The position numbers and the translations under genes were made by a program. A stretch of DNA of 64,000 bases from a bacterium (GTDB lineage: Bacteria; NPL-UPA2; JAUVJM01): positions 1-64,000 of the forward strand of contig JAUWGW010000004.1 of the NCBI GenBank assembly GCA_030606215.1, written 5' to 3'. The notes beneath the pieces were generated by a model, which did not search any database, was not told the origin of the DNA, and saw only the letters and a program-made list of their open reading frames with translations. This document shows positions 45,653 through 54,173 of this stretch, one piece after another. The first letter of the stretch is position 1. Every line of letters begins with the position of its first letter.

Positions 45653-46645
45653 CTATTCATTTGCTCCGCGGAGCTGCGCAAAAATCATCTTCCCCGCAGA
45701 AGTTTGCAGGACACTTGTAATCACAACGTCCACAGTCAAGCCTGTGCTCTTTCTCGCATTCTCAACCACCACCATTGTCCCATCATCAAGATAACCAACT
45801 CCCTGATTATGCTCCTTACCCTCTTTCACTATCTTTACAGCCATTATTTCACCGGGCAGGACTACAGGTTTCATAGCGTTGGCAAGCTCATTTATATTCA
45901 GAACACGGACACCTTCCAGTTCAGCAATTCTGTTCAAATTGTAATCATTGGTAATAAGCTCAGCATCCATAACTTTCCCAAGTTTGACAAGTTTACTGTC
46001 CACACCGTCAACCTCCGGAAAATCCATATCCTGGATTGTAACATTCATTTTCGGGTCTTTTTGCATTTTGTTAAGAATTTCAAGGCCTCTTCGTCCACGC
46101 TTCCGCTTGAGGGAATCAGGGCAGTCTGCTATAGTATGCAGTTCGTGGAGGACAAACCGTGGAATAACAAGGCTGCCTCCAAGAAATCCTGTCCTGCTGA
46201 TATCAGCAACACGCCCATCAATTATGACGCTCGTATCAAGTATTCTTAATCCTGTATTCTCTCCCACGCTGCCCTTCAAAAATGCAGGAAGAGTAAAATC
46301 GGCTTTTCTCTCAAGACTCATGATTACTCCCAGATATCCAAGTGCAATATTAAGCCCGAGCGGCACTATAAACCTGTTCATTCCTCCAATAGGGATCAGA
46401 TAAAAAGGAATTGACAGAAGGTTCGCTGCCGCAAGCCCCATTATCAAACCTGAAGTAGCGACGCCAAGCTCTTTAAGAGAAGCTCCCCTCAATACCCCCC
46501 TTTCAAAACCAACGATTAAAATAGCCATAACCCCGCCTGCAATTGCTCCATGCATACCGAGTTCCAGACCAAACCGAGGTCCAATATAATAACCAACTGC
46601 AACACATACAACAATAAGAAGTAATCTAATCAAATTTATAAGCAT
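45653..46645 (-). CDS. PIN/TRAM domain membrane protein (YacL-like)
   Basis: A 330-residue protein with four N-terminal membrane helices (about 1-110), a PIN-like nuclease domain starting LRILDTSVIIDGRVADI (first acidic residue) with later acidic positions in ELITNDYNLNRIAE, and a C-terminal TRAM domain (PGEIMAVKIVKEGKEHNQGV). This is the YacL/PilT-N layout found in many bacteria. Its role is not well established, and RNA cleavage is inferred from the fold. It lies between dnaB and rsmI on the same strand. Confidence 0.88.
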   Translation of the reverse strand: MLINLIRLLLIVVCVAVGYYIGPRFGLELGMHGAIAGGVMAILIVGFERGVLRGASLKELGVATSGLIMGLAAANLLSIPFYLIPIGGMNRFIVPLGLNIALGYLGVIMSLERKADFTLPAFLKGSVGENTGLRILDTSVIIDGRVADISRTGFLGGSLVIPRFVLHELHTIADCPDSLKRKRGRRGLEILNKMQKDPKMNVTIQDMDFPEVDGVDSKLVKLGKVMDAELITNDYNLNRIAELEGVRVLNINELANAMKPVVLPGEIMAVKIVKEGKEHNQGVGYLDDGTMVVVENARKSTGLTVDVVITSVLQTSAGKMIFAQLRGANE

Positions 46646-46657
46646 TTTTCTCGCTCC

Positions 46658-47983
46658 TTATTCACCTCTCATGGAAAGAGGCTCAAACCTTGTATACTCA
46701 CTTATAAAAGCAAGCCTCACGGTCCCAACAGGACCATTACGCTGTTTTGCAATAATCACCTCAGCCTCCCCCTGCTTTTTCTTCGGGTCATAATATTCTT
46801 CACGCAGGAGAAGTATAACCACGTCAGCGTCCTGCTCAATTGCACCTGATTCACGCAAATCAGATAACTGAGGACGATGGTCCGCTCTCGCCTCTACGGC
46901 GCGGCTCAACTGAGAAATAGCCACCACAGGAATCCTCAACTCTCTCGCCAGGGATTTTAGAGAGCGGGATATCTCGGAGATTTCCTGCTGTTTGTTATCT
47001 GCTCTCCCGGACCACTGCATTAATTGCAGATAATCTATAATAATCAACCCTATATTTTCTCTTGCGTTCAAGCGTCTTGCTTTTGCTCTCAACTCAAGCA
47101 CAGGAATAGCAGGAGTATCGTCAATAAATATTGGCGCTTCCGAAAGCCTGCCTGCGGCTATAGTCAGTCTCGGGAAAGCTTCCTCGCTAAGGAAACCCGT
47201 GCGCAGTTTATACGCACTTACCCTTGCCTCAGCGCAAAGCATCCTTTGAACCAGTTGTTCTCTGGACGTTTCCAGGCTGAAGAATGCAACCGGGACTTTC
47301 TCTCTGATAGCGGCTGTTTGAGCAATATTAATCGCAAGACTTGATTTTCCCATTGAAGGCCGCCCGGCAATTATTATCAAATCAGAAAGCTGCAATCCGG
47401 AAGTTATTTCGTCAAGATCATCAAATCCTGTTGAAATACCTGTAACAAGCTGTTTGTTCCTGTAAAGTGCTTCAACCGTCTCCAGACTGTCATGGATAAT
47501 ATCTTTCAGGCGGATGAAATCCTGCCCCGGTTTATCTCTGGAGAGGTTATATATTGACTGCTCAACCCTGTCAACAAAAAGACCAACATCATCAGGACTT
47601 CCATAACACTCATCTGCAACCTTATTCAAGAGGTTTATCATATCCCGCAGGACCGCTTTCTCCTTCACAATCTTCGCATAATACTCAACATTTTCCGAAG
47701 TAGGAACGCCATCCACCAGCCCTGTCAGATAACTTGCTCCACCAACTGCCTCCAGATTTCCATCCCTGCGCAATTGCTCTGTAATTGTAACAAGGTCAAT
47801 CGCCTCATCTTTTCCAAACAATTCAACCATGGCAGAAAATATCTTTCTATGAGCTTCTCTGTAAAAACCTTCTTTATTGAGAAGCTCAATGCACCTGTAC
47901 ACAGCATTTGAAGTCATCAGCATTGAACCGAGGACAGACATTTCTGCCTCAACGTTCTGTGGTGGGATTCTCTCCTGTTCCAT
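46658..47983 (-). CDS. dnaB: Replicative DNA helicase DnaB
   Basis: A 441-residue hexameric helicase. The N-terminal domain begins RIPPQNVEAEMSVLGSMLM, and the C-terminal RecA-like motor has Walker A AGRPSMGKSSLAINIA (about residue 205), Walker B LIIIDYLQLM and motif H4-type text RELRIPVVAISQLSRAVEAR. The ATG at 47983 overlaps the rplI stop by one base (TAATG); an upstream in-frame start would fall inside rplI. The rplI-dnaB order is common. No intein is present. Confidence 0.96.
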   Translation of the reverse strand: MEQERIPPQNVEAEMSVLGSMLMTSNAVYRCIELLNKEGFYREAHRKIFSAMVELFGKDEAIDLVTITEQLRRDGNLEAVGGASYLTGLVDGVPTSENVEYYAKIVKEKAVLRDMINLLNKVADECYGSPDDVGLFVDRVEQSIYNLSRDKPGQDFIRLKDIIHDSLETVEALYRNKQLVTGISTGFDDLDEITSGLQLSDLIIIAGRPSMGKSSLAINIAQTAAIREKVPVAFFSLETSREQLVQRMLCAEARVSAYKLRTGFLSEEAFPRLTIAAGRLSEAPIFIDDTPAIPVLELRAKARRLNARENIGLIIIDYLQLMQWSGRADNKQQEISEISRSLKSLARELRIPVVAISQLSRAVEARADHRPQLSDLRESGAIEQDADVVILLLREEYYDPKKKQGEAEVIIAKQRNGPVGTVRLAFISEYTRFEPLSMRGE

Positions 47984-48426
47984 TATTTTTTCACAACCCA
48001 CACCTTTACAGTTGTGGTGATTTCAGGATGGACTCTAACCTGGATTTCATAAACTCCAAGTTTCCTGATGTGTTCAGCAAGCAGAATATTCCGCCTGTCT
48101 ATCTCAACTCCTTCCTCGTTAAGTGCTCTTGCAATATCCATAGATGTAACAGAACCAAACAACTTCTCATCTTCGCCAACTTCAACCGGAATTGTCAGCG
48201 ATGCAGCAGTCAGCTTTTCAGCCAGAATTTCCGCAGACTTCTTCTCCTTTTCCTTCCTGATAATTTCCCCGCGTTTCTGCTCCTCTACTATTTTCATACT
48301 CGCAGGTGTAGCAGGTAGAGCCAAGCCGCGTGGAATCAGGAAGTTGCGCCCATAACCCGGTTTAACTTCAACCACATCTCCGGATGAGCCAAGATTCTCT
48401 ACTTGTTTCCTGAGTATTACCTTCAC
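47983..48426 (-). CDS. rplI: 50S ribosomal protein L9
   Basis: A 147-residue L9: N-terminal domain KVILRKQVENLGSSGDVVEV and KPGYGRNFLIPRGLALPAT, the long connecting helix rich in Lys/Glu, and the C-terminal rRNA-binding domain. The start codon is GTG, overlapping the rpsR stop by one base (TAGTG). Confidence 0.95.
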   Translation of the reverse strand: MKVILRKQVENLGSSGDVVEVKPGYGRNFLIPRGLALPATPASMKIVEEQKRGEIIRKEKEKKSAEILAEKLTAASLTIPVEVGEDEKLFGSVTSMDIARALNEEGVEIDRRNILLAEHIRKLGVYEIQVRVHPEITTTVKVWVVKK

Positions 48427-48674
48427 TATTCTGCCTTAAAAGGTAGAAGTGCAACCTGTCTTGCTCTCTTTACCGCTGTTGAGAGCTGTCTTTGATGCTT
48501 ACTGCAATTTCCAGAAATCCTGCCCGGCAATATTTTCCCTCTCTCAGTGATATAATTACGCAATCTATAGACATCCTTAAAATCAATCCTGTCAACTTTA
48601 TCAGCACAGAACTTGCATACTTTTTTTCGCAGTGGACGCCGCCGCTTACGAGTTTGAGTTTTTCTCCTGACCAA
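48426..48674 (-). CDS. rpsR: 30S ribosomal protein S18
   Basis: An 82-residue S18 with a zinc-type N-terminal Cys pair ([10 protein letters not shown]), [20 protein letters not shown] and [20 protein letters not shown], the S18 signature. No ATG is available. The TTG at 48674 is chosen because AGGAGGGTGGAGGAA lies just before it; a TTG at 48707 (93 residues) or a GTG at 48683 are alternatives. The gene start overlaps the ssb end by about 29 nt, as part of the rpsF-ssb-rpsR unit. Confidence 0.9.
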   Translation of the reverse strand: MVRRKTQTRKRRRPLRKKVCKFCADKVDRIDFKDVYRLRNYITERGKILPGRISGNCSKHQRQLSTAVKRARQVALLPFKAE

Positions 48675-49104
48675 TTCCTCCACCCTCCTCAGAGATTTTT
48701 TCCTCAACTACAGGGTTGCTTTCTGCACCCTGCTCACCTTCCCTTACACCTGCACCTGCATTCGCGCGATCGCCTCTCCTCCCAAGAAACTGGATACGAC
48801 CGGCAACAACCTCAAGTGCGCTACGCTTTTCACCATTACTTGTTTCCCAGTTGCGACTCTGCAGCCTTCCTTCAACGAAAACAGGGCTGCCTTTGCTCAG
48901 ATACTCACCACAGATTTCAGCCTGTTTACGCCAGACAACAACAGTGACAAAGCACGTTTCTTCTTTCTTCTCTCCTTCTTTTGTGGTGTAGACCCTGTTG
49001 ACCGCAATCCTCAAATTTGAGACAGCGTCTCCGCTCGGAACGTAACGCAGTTCCGGGTCTCTTACGAGATTGCCGATAAGAAAAACCCGATTCAAACTTG
49101 CCAT
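48646..49104 (-). CDS. ssb: Single-stranded DNA-binding protein without the usual acidic tip
   Basis: A 152-residue SSB with a clear OB-fold ([56 protein letters not shown]). The tail is Gly/Glu-rich and ends [14 protein letters not shown] instead of the conserved DDDIPF-like tip that recruits partner proteins. The 3' end overlaps rpsR, which may have constrained it. The ATG at 49104 opens the fold. Standard rpsF-ssb-rpsR position. Confidence 0.93.
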   Translation of the reverse strand: MASLNRVFLIGNLVRDPELRYVPSGDAVSNLRIAVNRVYTTKEGEKKEETCFVTVVVWRKQAEICGEYLSKGSPVFVEGRLQSRNWETSNGEKRSALEVVAGRIQFLGRRGDRANAGAGVREGEQGAESNPVVEEKISEEGGGIGQEKNSNS

Positions 49105-49123
49105 TTCTCCATCCCCCAATTAG

Positions 49124-49408
49124 CTAACTCTTTTGCAAGAACATACACCTCAAGATATTCTCTGCTAACCCACAAGTTCTTCTCAACTCACCTGTTATTT
49201 TCTCACCCCCTTTGAAAGTGAGCAGAATATAAATTGCCTCTGCCTTACCTTTAATCTTGTAAGCCAGTCTTCTCCTCCCCCATCTTTCCCAGTTTTCAAT
49301 TTCGCCGCCTCCACTTGTAATCACTCCTTCAACAAGCCCTTTTATCCCGGTGACACCCTCTTCATCAAGTTCCGGGTTTGCAAGTAAAACACCCTCATAC
49401 TCTCTCAT
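49124..49408 (-). CDS. rpsF: 30S ribosomal protein S6
   Basis: A 94-residue S6 (MREYEGVLLANPELDEEGV, WERWGRRRLAYKIKGKAEAI, LRRTCGLAENILRCMFL), lacking the long acidic C-terminal tail of E. coli S6. It pairs with S18 on the 30S platform. The 70 nt separating it from ychF hold no gene. Confidence 0.93.
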   Translation of the reverse strand: MREYEGVLLANPELDEEGVTGIKGLVEGVITSGGGEIENWERWGRRRLAYKIKGKAEAIYILLTFKGGEKITGELRRTCGLAENILRCMFLQKS

Positions 49409-49478
49409 GACTCTACCCCTTTTTAGCTGGCAACTATTTGCAATGATATCACAGTTAATTTACTTCTGCCAACTATTT

Positions 49479-50567
49479 TTATCTAAAATGAAAATAGATA
49501 ATGTCTCCGTCCTGTACAATGTAACCTCTCCCTTCAACCCTCAAAAACCCTTTTTCCTTAGCCTGCTTGATACCGGCACAGCGCTCAAAATCCGGGAAGG
49601 AGACCACCTCAGCCTTTATAAACCCCCGCTCCATATCAGAATGAATTTTCCCTGCCGCAGTTGGAGCCGACGTTCCCTGTTTCGCAGTCCACGCATTCAC
49701 CTTCCCTCCAACAACAGTATAGAATGTAATCAACTGTAAGGCTTGAAAACTCGTAGTTATGAGTTTCTCCAGAGCTGTCGCAGTCAGTCCAAACTCCCGG
49801 CGAAATTCCTCCGCCTCTTCCCCGGTTAACTTTTGAAGTTCTGACTCAAGAAGTGCTGAAATGTAAAGGAGAGGGAATCCTTCAGCTTTCGCAAAATCCT
49901 CAAGCAGGGGCAAGCTTGCCTGCCCGCTTCCACTGCCACCTTCCTCAACATTTGCAACATATATTATGGGTTTTGCTGTTAGGAAATTTAGCATATCTGA
50001 ACGGGGCACCTCAGCCCCTGCGCAAGCAGGGGCCTGTCCCCGCATGCTTAAAGCGGGGATTAGCCTGCGCCGCAGAGGAATACCTTTCTGAAGCGCATCC
50101 TTTGCTCTTAGAAGGATTTCTTTCTCTTCATTAGGAGATTTATCCTCCACTTTTTCAAGACGGCGTTCCACCATCTCCAAATCCGAAAGGGCAAGTTCCG
50201 TATGGACCACTTTAACATCCTCAACCGGGTTTAGCTCCCCTTTCCCAAAACAGCGAACAACATGCAGTATAGCATCAACTTGCCTGATTTCAGCAAGGAA
50301 TCTATTCCCCAGTCCCTCCCCGCAACTCGCACCTTTAACAAGACCAGCAATGTCTATGAACTTAAGTGTTTCCGGCTGCAATTCATCGGGCTTAAGAAGT
50401 GTCCTGAGCTTATTGAGACGAACATCCGGAATTCTTACTACACCTATATTCGGATTGATTGTGCAGAAAGGATAATCAGAAACCTCGGCATTGTTAGAAG
50501 TCAGGCAATTAAAGATGGTGGATTTGCCTACATTTGGCAGTCCAACAATTCCACAACTAAAGCTCAT
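49479..50567 (-). CDS. ychF: GTPase/ATPase YchF (Obg-like) with an in-frame repeat insertion
   Basis: A 362-residue YchF (OLA1): P-loop GIVGLPNVGKSTIFNCLT at the N-terminus, FIDIAGLVKGAS, GLGNRFLAEIRQVDAILHVV, a central helical arm and a C-terminal TGS domain (LITFYTVVGGKVNAW, DGDIIYFHFR). It binds ribosomes and prefers ATP. In the arm (about residues 165-190) the text LIPALSMRGQAPACAGAEVP is encoded by two adjacent GC palindromes at 50008-50067 and is foreign to the family. It lies 1 nt below pth. Confidence 0.94.
   Translation of the reverse strand: MSFSCGIVGLPNVGKSTIFNCLTSNNAEVSDYPFCTINPNIGVVRIPDVRLNKLRTLLKPDELQPETLKFIDIAGLVKGASCGEGLGNRFLAEIRQVDAILHVVRCFGKGELNPVEDVKVVHTELALSDLEMVERRLEKVEDKSPNEEKEILLRAKDALQKGIPLRRRLIPALSMRGQAPACAGAEVPRSDMLNFLTAKPIIYVANVEEGGSGSGQASLPLLEDFAKAEGFPLLYISALLESELQKLTGEEAEEFRREFGLTATALEKLITTSFQALQLITFYTVVGGKVNAWTAKQGTSAPTAAGKIHSDMERGFIKAEVVSFPDFERCAGIKQAKEKGFLRVEGRGYIVQDGDIIYFHFR
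50008..50067. repeat. Double REP-like palindrome (family A) inside ychF
   Basis: CCCCTGCgcaaGCAGGGG followed by CCCCGCatgcttaaaGCGGGG, both able to form hairpins and both translated in frame within ychF. Related to the palindromes beside rplT and inside alr. Confidence 0.8.
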
Positions 50568-50568
50568 G

Positions 50569-51123
50569 TCAGTTAAACATGCTCATCGCAGTGCTGAGCC
50601 CTTCCCGGATAATAATTTGAATTGCAGTCACGCCTCTCTCAATAGCCTCTTCAATCACCGGTTCTTCATGCGGAGAAAACTCCCCGAGGACAAACTCCGT
50701 ATCTGAGCCCATATCTCCTCTTCCTATTCCAATCCGTATACGGGGGAATTTCTTCGAGCCAAGAGCTAATATTATGGATTCAACTCCCTTGTGTCCTCCT
50801 GCACTTCCTTCAGACCGTATGCGGATTTTCCCCAGGCTTAAATTCATATCATCGTAAATTACAAGTAAGTCCTGAAGGTCAAAAGAGTAGTAACGCATAA
50901 AAGAGTTGATTGCTTTCCCGCTCAGGTTGACATAGGTGAGAGGTTTTACAAGGAAAACCATCTCACTATCAACCTTGCCTTTCCCGAACACGGAAAAATG
51001 TTTCCTCTGACACAGTTCAATCCCGGAAACAGATGAAAATTTATCAATCACCATGAACCCAGCATTATGCCGTGTTTTCTCATATTTTCTCGCAGGATTT
51101 CCCAACCCAACGACCACTTTCAT
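50569..51123 (-). CDS. pth: Peptidyl-tRNA hydrolase
   Basis: A 184-residue Pth that recycles peptidyl-tRNA. Diagnostic text: VVGLGNPARKYEKTRHNAGF (catalytic His), VKPLTYVNLSGKA, VIYDDMNLSLGKIRIRSEGS and GGHKGVESII. The frame is open far upstream (to 51294), but that is the shadow of the rplY tail; AAGGAGTGAT before the ATG at 51123 fixes the start. rplY-pth-ychF is a common order. Confidence 0.95.
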   Translation of the reverse strand: MKVVVGLGNPARKYEKTRHNAGFMVIDKFSSVSGIELCQRKHFSVFGKGKVDSEMVFLVKPLTYVNLSGKAINSFMRYYSFDLQDLLVIYDDMNLSLGKIRIRSEGSAGGHKGVESIILALGSKKFPRIRIGIGRGDMGSDTEFVLGEFSPHEEPVIEEAIERGVTAIQIIIREGLSTAMSMFN

Positions 51124-51124
51124 A

Positions 51125-51847
51125 TCACTCCTTACCCTTGCCTCTTTCCTTCTCTTTCCCTTTCTCTTTCTCTTTCCCTTTCCCCTTGCCTCCTTCTTCC
51201 TCTTTTTCCTCTTCTTTTTCAGCCTCTTCCTCAGGCTTCTCCTCCTCGCCCACAAGCTCCGGTTCAGCCACTTCCTCTGCCACTTCCTCCTCAACCACTC
51301 TGGGCGCTATAACTGAGACAACTACCCTATCGTCTTCAGTTACAATTTCCACACCCTCCGGTGAGCTCACATCTCGCACATGGATTAAATTTCCAATCTT
51401 AAGGTCTGTTACATCAACTTCAATATTCCCCGGTATTTTATCTGCGAGACATTCAACCTCAACCTCACGCAATACATGCTCCAGAACACCCCCTTCTTTC
51501 TCCCCGGCAGATTCACCAACTGTTACAACCGGAACTGAAACCTTCATCTTCTCAGTGAGCTTCACCCTGAAAAAATCAATATGCTGTAGTCTTCCCCATA
51601 TAGGGTCAAACTGTTCCTCCCTGATAATAGCAGGAGTGGCAGCTTTGCCAACCCTTAACTCAATGACAGTATGTTCCCCTCCAGCACGCCTGACCTTCTC
51701 AAAATCCCTCTCTTTCACTTGAAGAGGCACAACCTTCTGTTTCGTCCCGTAGAGGATAGCTGGAACAAACCCTTCTCTACGAAGCTTCCTCGCAGCTCCT
51801 TTCCCTGCCTTTTCCCTTACTTCCCCTTCTAATGTTAACCGCTCCAT
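51125..51847 (-). CDS. rplY: 50S ribosomal protein L25, CTC form with a long charged tail
   Basis: A 240-residue L25/CTC protein. The N-terminal 5S rRNA-binding domain (LTLEGEVREKAGKGAARKL, RREGFVPAILYGTKQKVVPL) and the TL5-type C-terminal beta-domain (to about 185) are followed by a ~55-residue low-complexity tail of Glu/Lys/Gly ending KGKEKERGKGKE. The tail's first half is acidic, the second mixed Lys/Glu. The ATG at 51847 (MERLTLE) best fits GAGGGAGAT; an adjacent ATG is at 51850. First gene of the rplY-to-rsmI block. Confidence 0.93.
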   Translation of the reverse strand: MERLTLEGEVREKAGKGAARKLRREGFVPAILYGTKQKVVPLQVKERDFEKVRRAGGEHTVIELRVGKAATPAIIREEQFDPIWGRLQHIDFFRVKLTEKMKVSVPVVTVGESAGEKEGGVLEHVLREVEVECLADKIPGNIEVDVTDLKIGNLIHVRDVSSPEGVEIVTEDDRVVVSVIAPRVVEEEVAEEVAEPELVGEEEKPEEEAEKEEEKEEEGGKGKGKEKEKGKEKERGKGKE

Positions 51848-51865
51848 CATATCTCCCTCAAGATA

Positions 51866-51918
51866 CACCCCCACCTCTTTCCTCCCCCCTCGAGGGGGAG
51901 GACTAAGGAGGGGGGGGC
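51866..51918. repeat. Palindromic repeat, family C, copy 2 (upstream of rplY)
   Basis: Core CCTCCCCCCTCGAGGGGGAGG with flanks CCCCCACCTCTTT and ACTAAGGAGGGGGGG, nearly identical to the copy inside tsaB (42685-42736). It lies in the leader of rplY and gives its frame a false upstream extension. Confidence 0.85.
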
Positions 51919-51956
51919 ATAAATGTCGCCCCTACGCCTGGCAACGGCATAAGTAA

Positions 51957-51992
51957 CGGGCAGGAGAAAAACATTCCTGCCCGCCCCTTTTT
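51957..51992. terminator. Hairpin between the outer-membrane protein gene and rplY
   Basis: CGGGCAGGA (51957-51965) pairs with TCCTGCCCG (51975-51983). A T-run follows on the plus strand (51988-51992), but no plus-strand gene ends here. On the minus strand the hairpin lies just after the stop at 52007 without a U-run. It may stabilise a 3' end; a classic intrinsic terminator is not proven. The remaining stretch to rplY holds only repeat sequence. Confidence 0.4.
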
Positions 51993-52006
51993 GCCTTACT
52001 CCTCTA

Positions 52007-52537
52007 TCAGAACATCGCTCTTATGCCGAACGAAAGCGAGAGGTCGCTATCTTCAGCAACTCCCTCGTTAATGAAAATATCTTCAGTTGCAAGCATGTAC
52101 GTCAGAGCAATGTCAATTGCAACATTGTCTGCAATGAAGTGCTTCACACCAGCCCGCGGTCCGTATACAAAAGCGCTTTCGTCCCATGAACCAAGCTCGA
52201 CCTTGACATATTCAACTCTTGCGCCAACATACGGCACAGTCATCGTCGCCATGTCAAAATGGTGTTCAACAAAACCACCAAGCTCCCAGCCCTTCGCATC
52301 AACCCCGGGACCGCCAGCATCTTCATAGGATAGATAACTCAGAAGACCTCCTACCTCAAGCGCATCTCTAATGAAGACACCATAGCCGAAAGACAACTCC
52401 AGCTCTGCCCCCGCCGCTCCGTCAGGGTCCCATCCGCCTTCAATTGAAAACTCCCTGGTCCCTTCCTGGATTGACGGCTGCGCACAAACAAATGTCGCAA
52501 GAGCCGCAACCATCGCCACAACAAAATACTTTCTCAT
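52007..52537 (-). CDS. Small outer-membrane beta-barrel protein
   Basis: A 176-residue exported protein: signal peptide MRKYFVVAMVAALATFVCA, then alternating hydrophobic/polar strands (LELSFGYGVFIRDALEVGGL, YVGARVEYVKVELG, AIDIALTYMLATED) and a terminal SFGIRAMF ending in Phe, the signal for insertion by the BAM machinery. About eight strands fit an OmpA/OmpW-size barrel. Function unknown. It overlaps the matrixin gene stop by 4 nt, so the two are coupled. Confidence 0.75.
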   Translation of the reverse strand: MRKYFVVAMVAALATFVCAQPSIQEGTREFSIEGGWDPDGAAGAELELSFGYGVFIRDALEVGGLLSYLSYEDAGGPGVDAKGWELGGFVEHHFDMATMTVPYVGARVEYVKVELGSWDESAFVYGPRAGVKHFIADNVAIDIALTYMLATEDIFINEGVAEDSDLSLSFGIRAMF

Positions 52538-53538
52538 TCTACTCCCCTCCTTTCCTCTATTAATTTAACTACTTTCACAAAAGGCGTAATCTGAATACGC
52601 ACAAGTTTTCTTAGAATCGGGCGCCTCCCAATAAACTTAGCTGCAGGTGGACTTACCCGATAATAAAATTCAACAAATCTCCTTCCGAACTCATTCTTAA
52701 TGAGATATCTATCCCTGAAATCTGATAGAACTTTCACTTCGCCTGCCAGCTTACTGCCATATACGGCAGTTGCAATGAAACATCCTCCACCCGCTCCACC
52801 GCCATCATCATCCCCAGCATACCCAGGCGGATAAAGAATAGAAATCCCCTGTATATCATCATCTTCAAGAGTGCGTAACAATACTATATCGGCTAAGGTA
52901 TGCTCCGAAAGAAAATTCGGACCGCTCATCATTGTAGCCTCACAGCGATCCGGATACTTAGCCTTGAACTGAGCCCATGTCATAGTTGCTGGCGGTTCCG
53001 TTTCCCAATCCGTATGAGCCAAACCAAGCATATGCCCTACTTCATGCGTAACAACCCCCTGGATGTCAACTTTATTTGTCTCTCCGGTCGTTGTCCATTT
53101 CCAGTAAATATTGAGTGCTATATCAACTTCATCGAAATAGAGCGTTTCTGTATCATACCATCCGTAGTACGTCACCCCGTAAGTCCCAGGAACTTCAACT
53201 CCAGCAATAAAGCCCTCAGCAGTCCAGGCAATCATATTCACATCATCCTGTTCCAAATATCCAGTAGGAAAAGTTTCAGACGTTGTTCCATTATAATTGA
53301 AAGAACAAGATGCAGTCGCAACATCCTCCCATGTCTTGAAAGCCGCATAAATTGCTCCTACAGGCTCCGTAGCATCCGGGAGCCACCAGTTGCTGATTGT
53401 ATAATCTATAGGCAGATCATCGGCACTCCAGCGAAGGTAGTTACCTTTACCTGATTTGAGAAACCCGTATGCATGAGCCGCACCGGCATTGACAATACAG
53501 GCTAAAACAAGCACTAAGAGAAATCTTATTCCGCGCAT
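52534..53538 (-). CDS. Matrixin-like secreted zinc metalloprotease with C-terminal CFI-box
   Basis: A 334-residue exported protease: signal peptide (RFLLVLVLACIVNAGAAHA), matrixin catalytic domain with the zinc site HEVGHMLGLAH (about 165-175) and Met-turn ATMMSG, then a Gly/Asp linker and a C-terminal CFI-box module: GGCFIATAVYGS, then LSDFRDRYLI, FYYRVSPPAAKFI and LRKLVRI. The same module ends the protein at 54569-56779. It overlaps both neighbours. The CFI-box is a recognised C-terminal module of unknown role, possibly surface sorting. Confidence 0.88.
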   Translation of the reverse strand: MRGIRFLLVLVLACIVNAGAAHAYGFLKSGKGNYLRWSADDLPIDYTISNWWLPDATEPVGAIYAAFKTWEDVATASCSFNYNGTTSETFPTGYLEQDDVNMIAWTAEGFIAGVEVPGTYGVTYYGWYDTETLYFDEVDIALNIYWKWTTTGETNKVDIQGVVTHEVGHMLGLAHTDWETEPPATMTWAQFKAKYPDRCEATMMSGPNFLSEHTLADIVLLRTLEDDDIQGISILYPPGYAGDDDGGGAGGGCFIATAVYGSKLAGEVKVLSDFRDRYLIKNEFGRRFVEFYYRVSPPAAKFIGRRPILRKLVRIQITPFVKVVKLIEERRGVE

Positions 53539-54173
53539 TCTAAAATTCCCTTTATCTCGCAAACAAATTCAGAAAGAGGTTTGGCCGGAAGTGTTTTCTC
53601 ATTCAAGATTTTCATTTCCCCCGCATCCTGAACGCAAAGGTTAGAAAAATTGTTCCGAACCACTTTCTTGCCGCTTTCATCTACAAATATTTCATACTTC
53701 CCCTGCGCAAACCCGGAAACTTCATAAGTTCGACCTGTACTACCCTGCTGTAGTTGCAGAGCTTGCTCTGCTTCCCCTTCCCCAGCCTGTAGTCGCAAAG
53801 ATTGCTTTGCCTCCCGCAGAAAAACCAGCACCTCCTCACCTTCGTGAAAATGCGGCATATTACCCACTATCAGTCCCTTTCTCCCAACTTCACCTCCGGG
53901 ATGCCTCACGACAACCTGTTCGCCTCCACCACCCTTAATATACTCATCCACAACTACTGTAACATAAGTATAAATCCATTTTCCCTTTTCATCCCAACTG
54001 CATTCTTTCTCAACCACCTTCCCGGTAGCAATCATCTCAGCATTACTTACAAGTTCATCAAGCCCCAATCTGAGCATAAGTGCGGAAACAGGAGTTGTTA
54101 AAACAGCAACCAAAAATGCAGATATAATAACTCTTGTGACACCGAACCCTTGCAGTTTTGCAGTAGTCTTCAT
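53526..54173 (-). CDS. Exported protein paired with the matrixin protease
   Basis: A 215-residue protein with an N-terminal signal sequence (VIISAFLVAVLTTPVSALML), then LDELVSNAEMIATGKVVEKE, YTYVTVVVDEYIKGGGGEQV, VVRHPGGEVGRKGLIVGNMP and FHEGEEVLVFLRE, which I recognise as a pattern found beside secreted matrixins but with no known function. It may be an inhibitor or chaperone (inference). Residues ~122-142 (SLRLQAGEGEAEQALQLQQG) are encoded by two family-D palindromes. It overlaps the protease gene by 13 nt. Confidence 0.65.
   Translation of the reverse strand: MKTTAKLQGFGVTRVIISAFLVAVLTTPVSALMLRLGLDELVSNAEMIATGKVVEKECSWDEKGKWIYTYVTVVVDEYIKGGGGEQVVVRHPGGEVGRKGLIVGNMPHFHEGEEVLVFLREAKQSLRLQAGEGEAEQALQLQQGSTGRTYEVSGFAQGKYEIFVDESGKKVVRNNFSNLCVQDAGEMKILNEKTLPAKPLSEFVCEIKGILECAE
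53749..53810. repeat. Two family-D palindromes 39 nt apart inside a gene
   Basis: TGTAGTTGCAGAGCTTGCTCTGC (53749-53771, shown here as 20+3: TGTAGTTGCAGAGCTTGCTC then TGC) and the matching TGTAGTCGCAAAGATTGCTT then TGC (53788-53810). The 39-nt period keeps the reading frame. Same family as 38687-38710. Confidence 0.75.

Noticed and set aside
50569..51294. Arg/Lys-rich 57-residue extension of Pth
   Set aside because: It is the out-of-frame shadow of the low-complexity rplY tail; the start at 51123 has a strong ribosome site.
51957..51992. Plus-strand intrinsic terminator
   Set aside because: Hairpin and T-run look right, but no plus-strand gene ends there.
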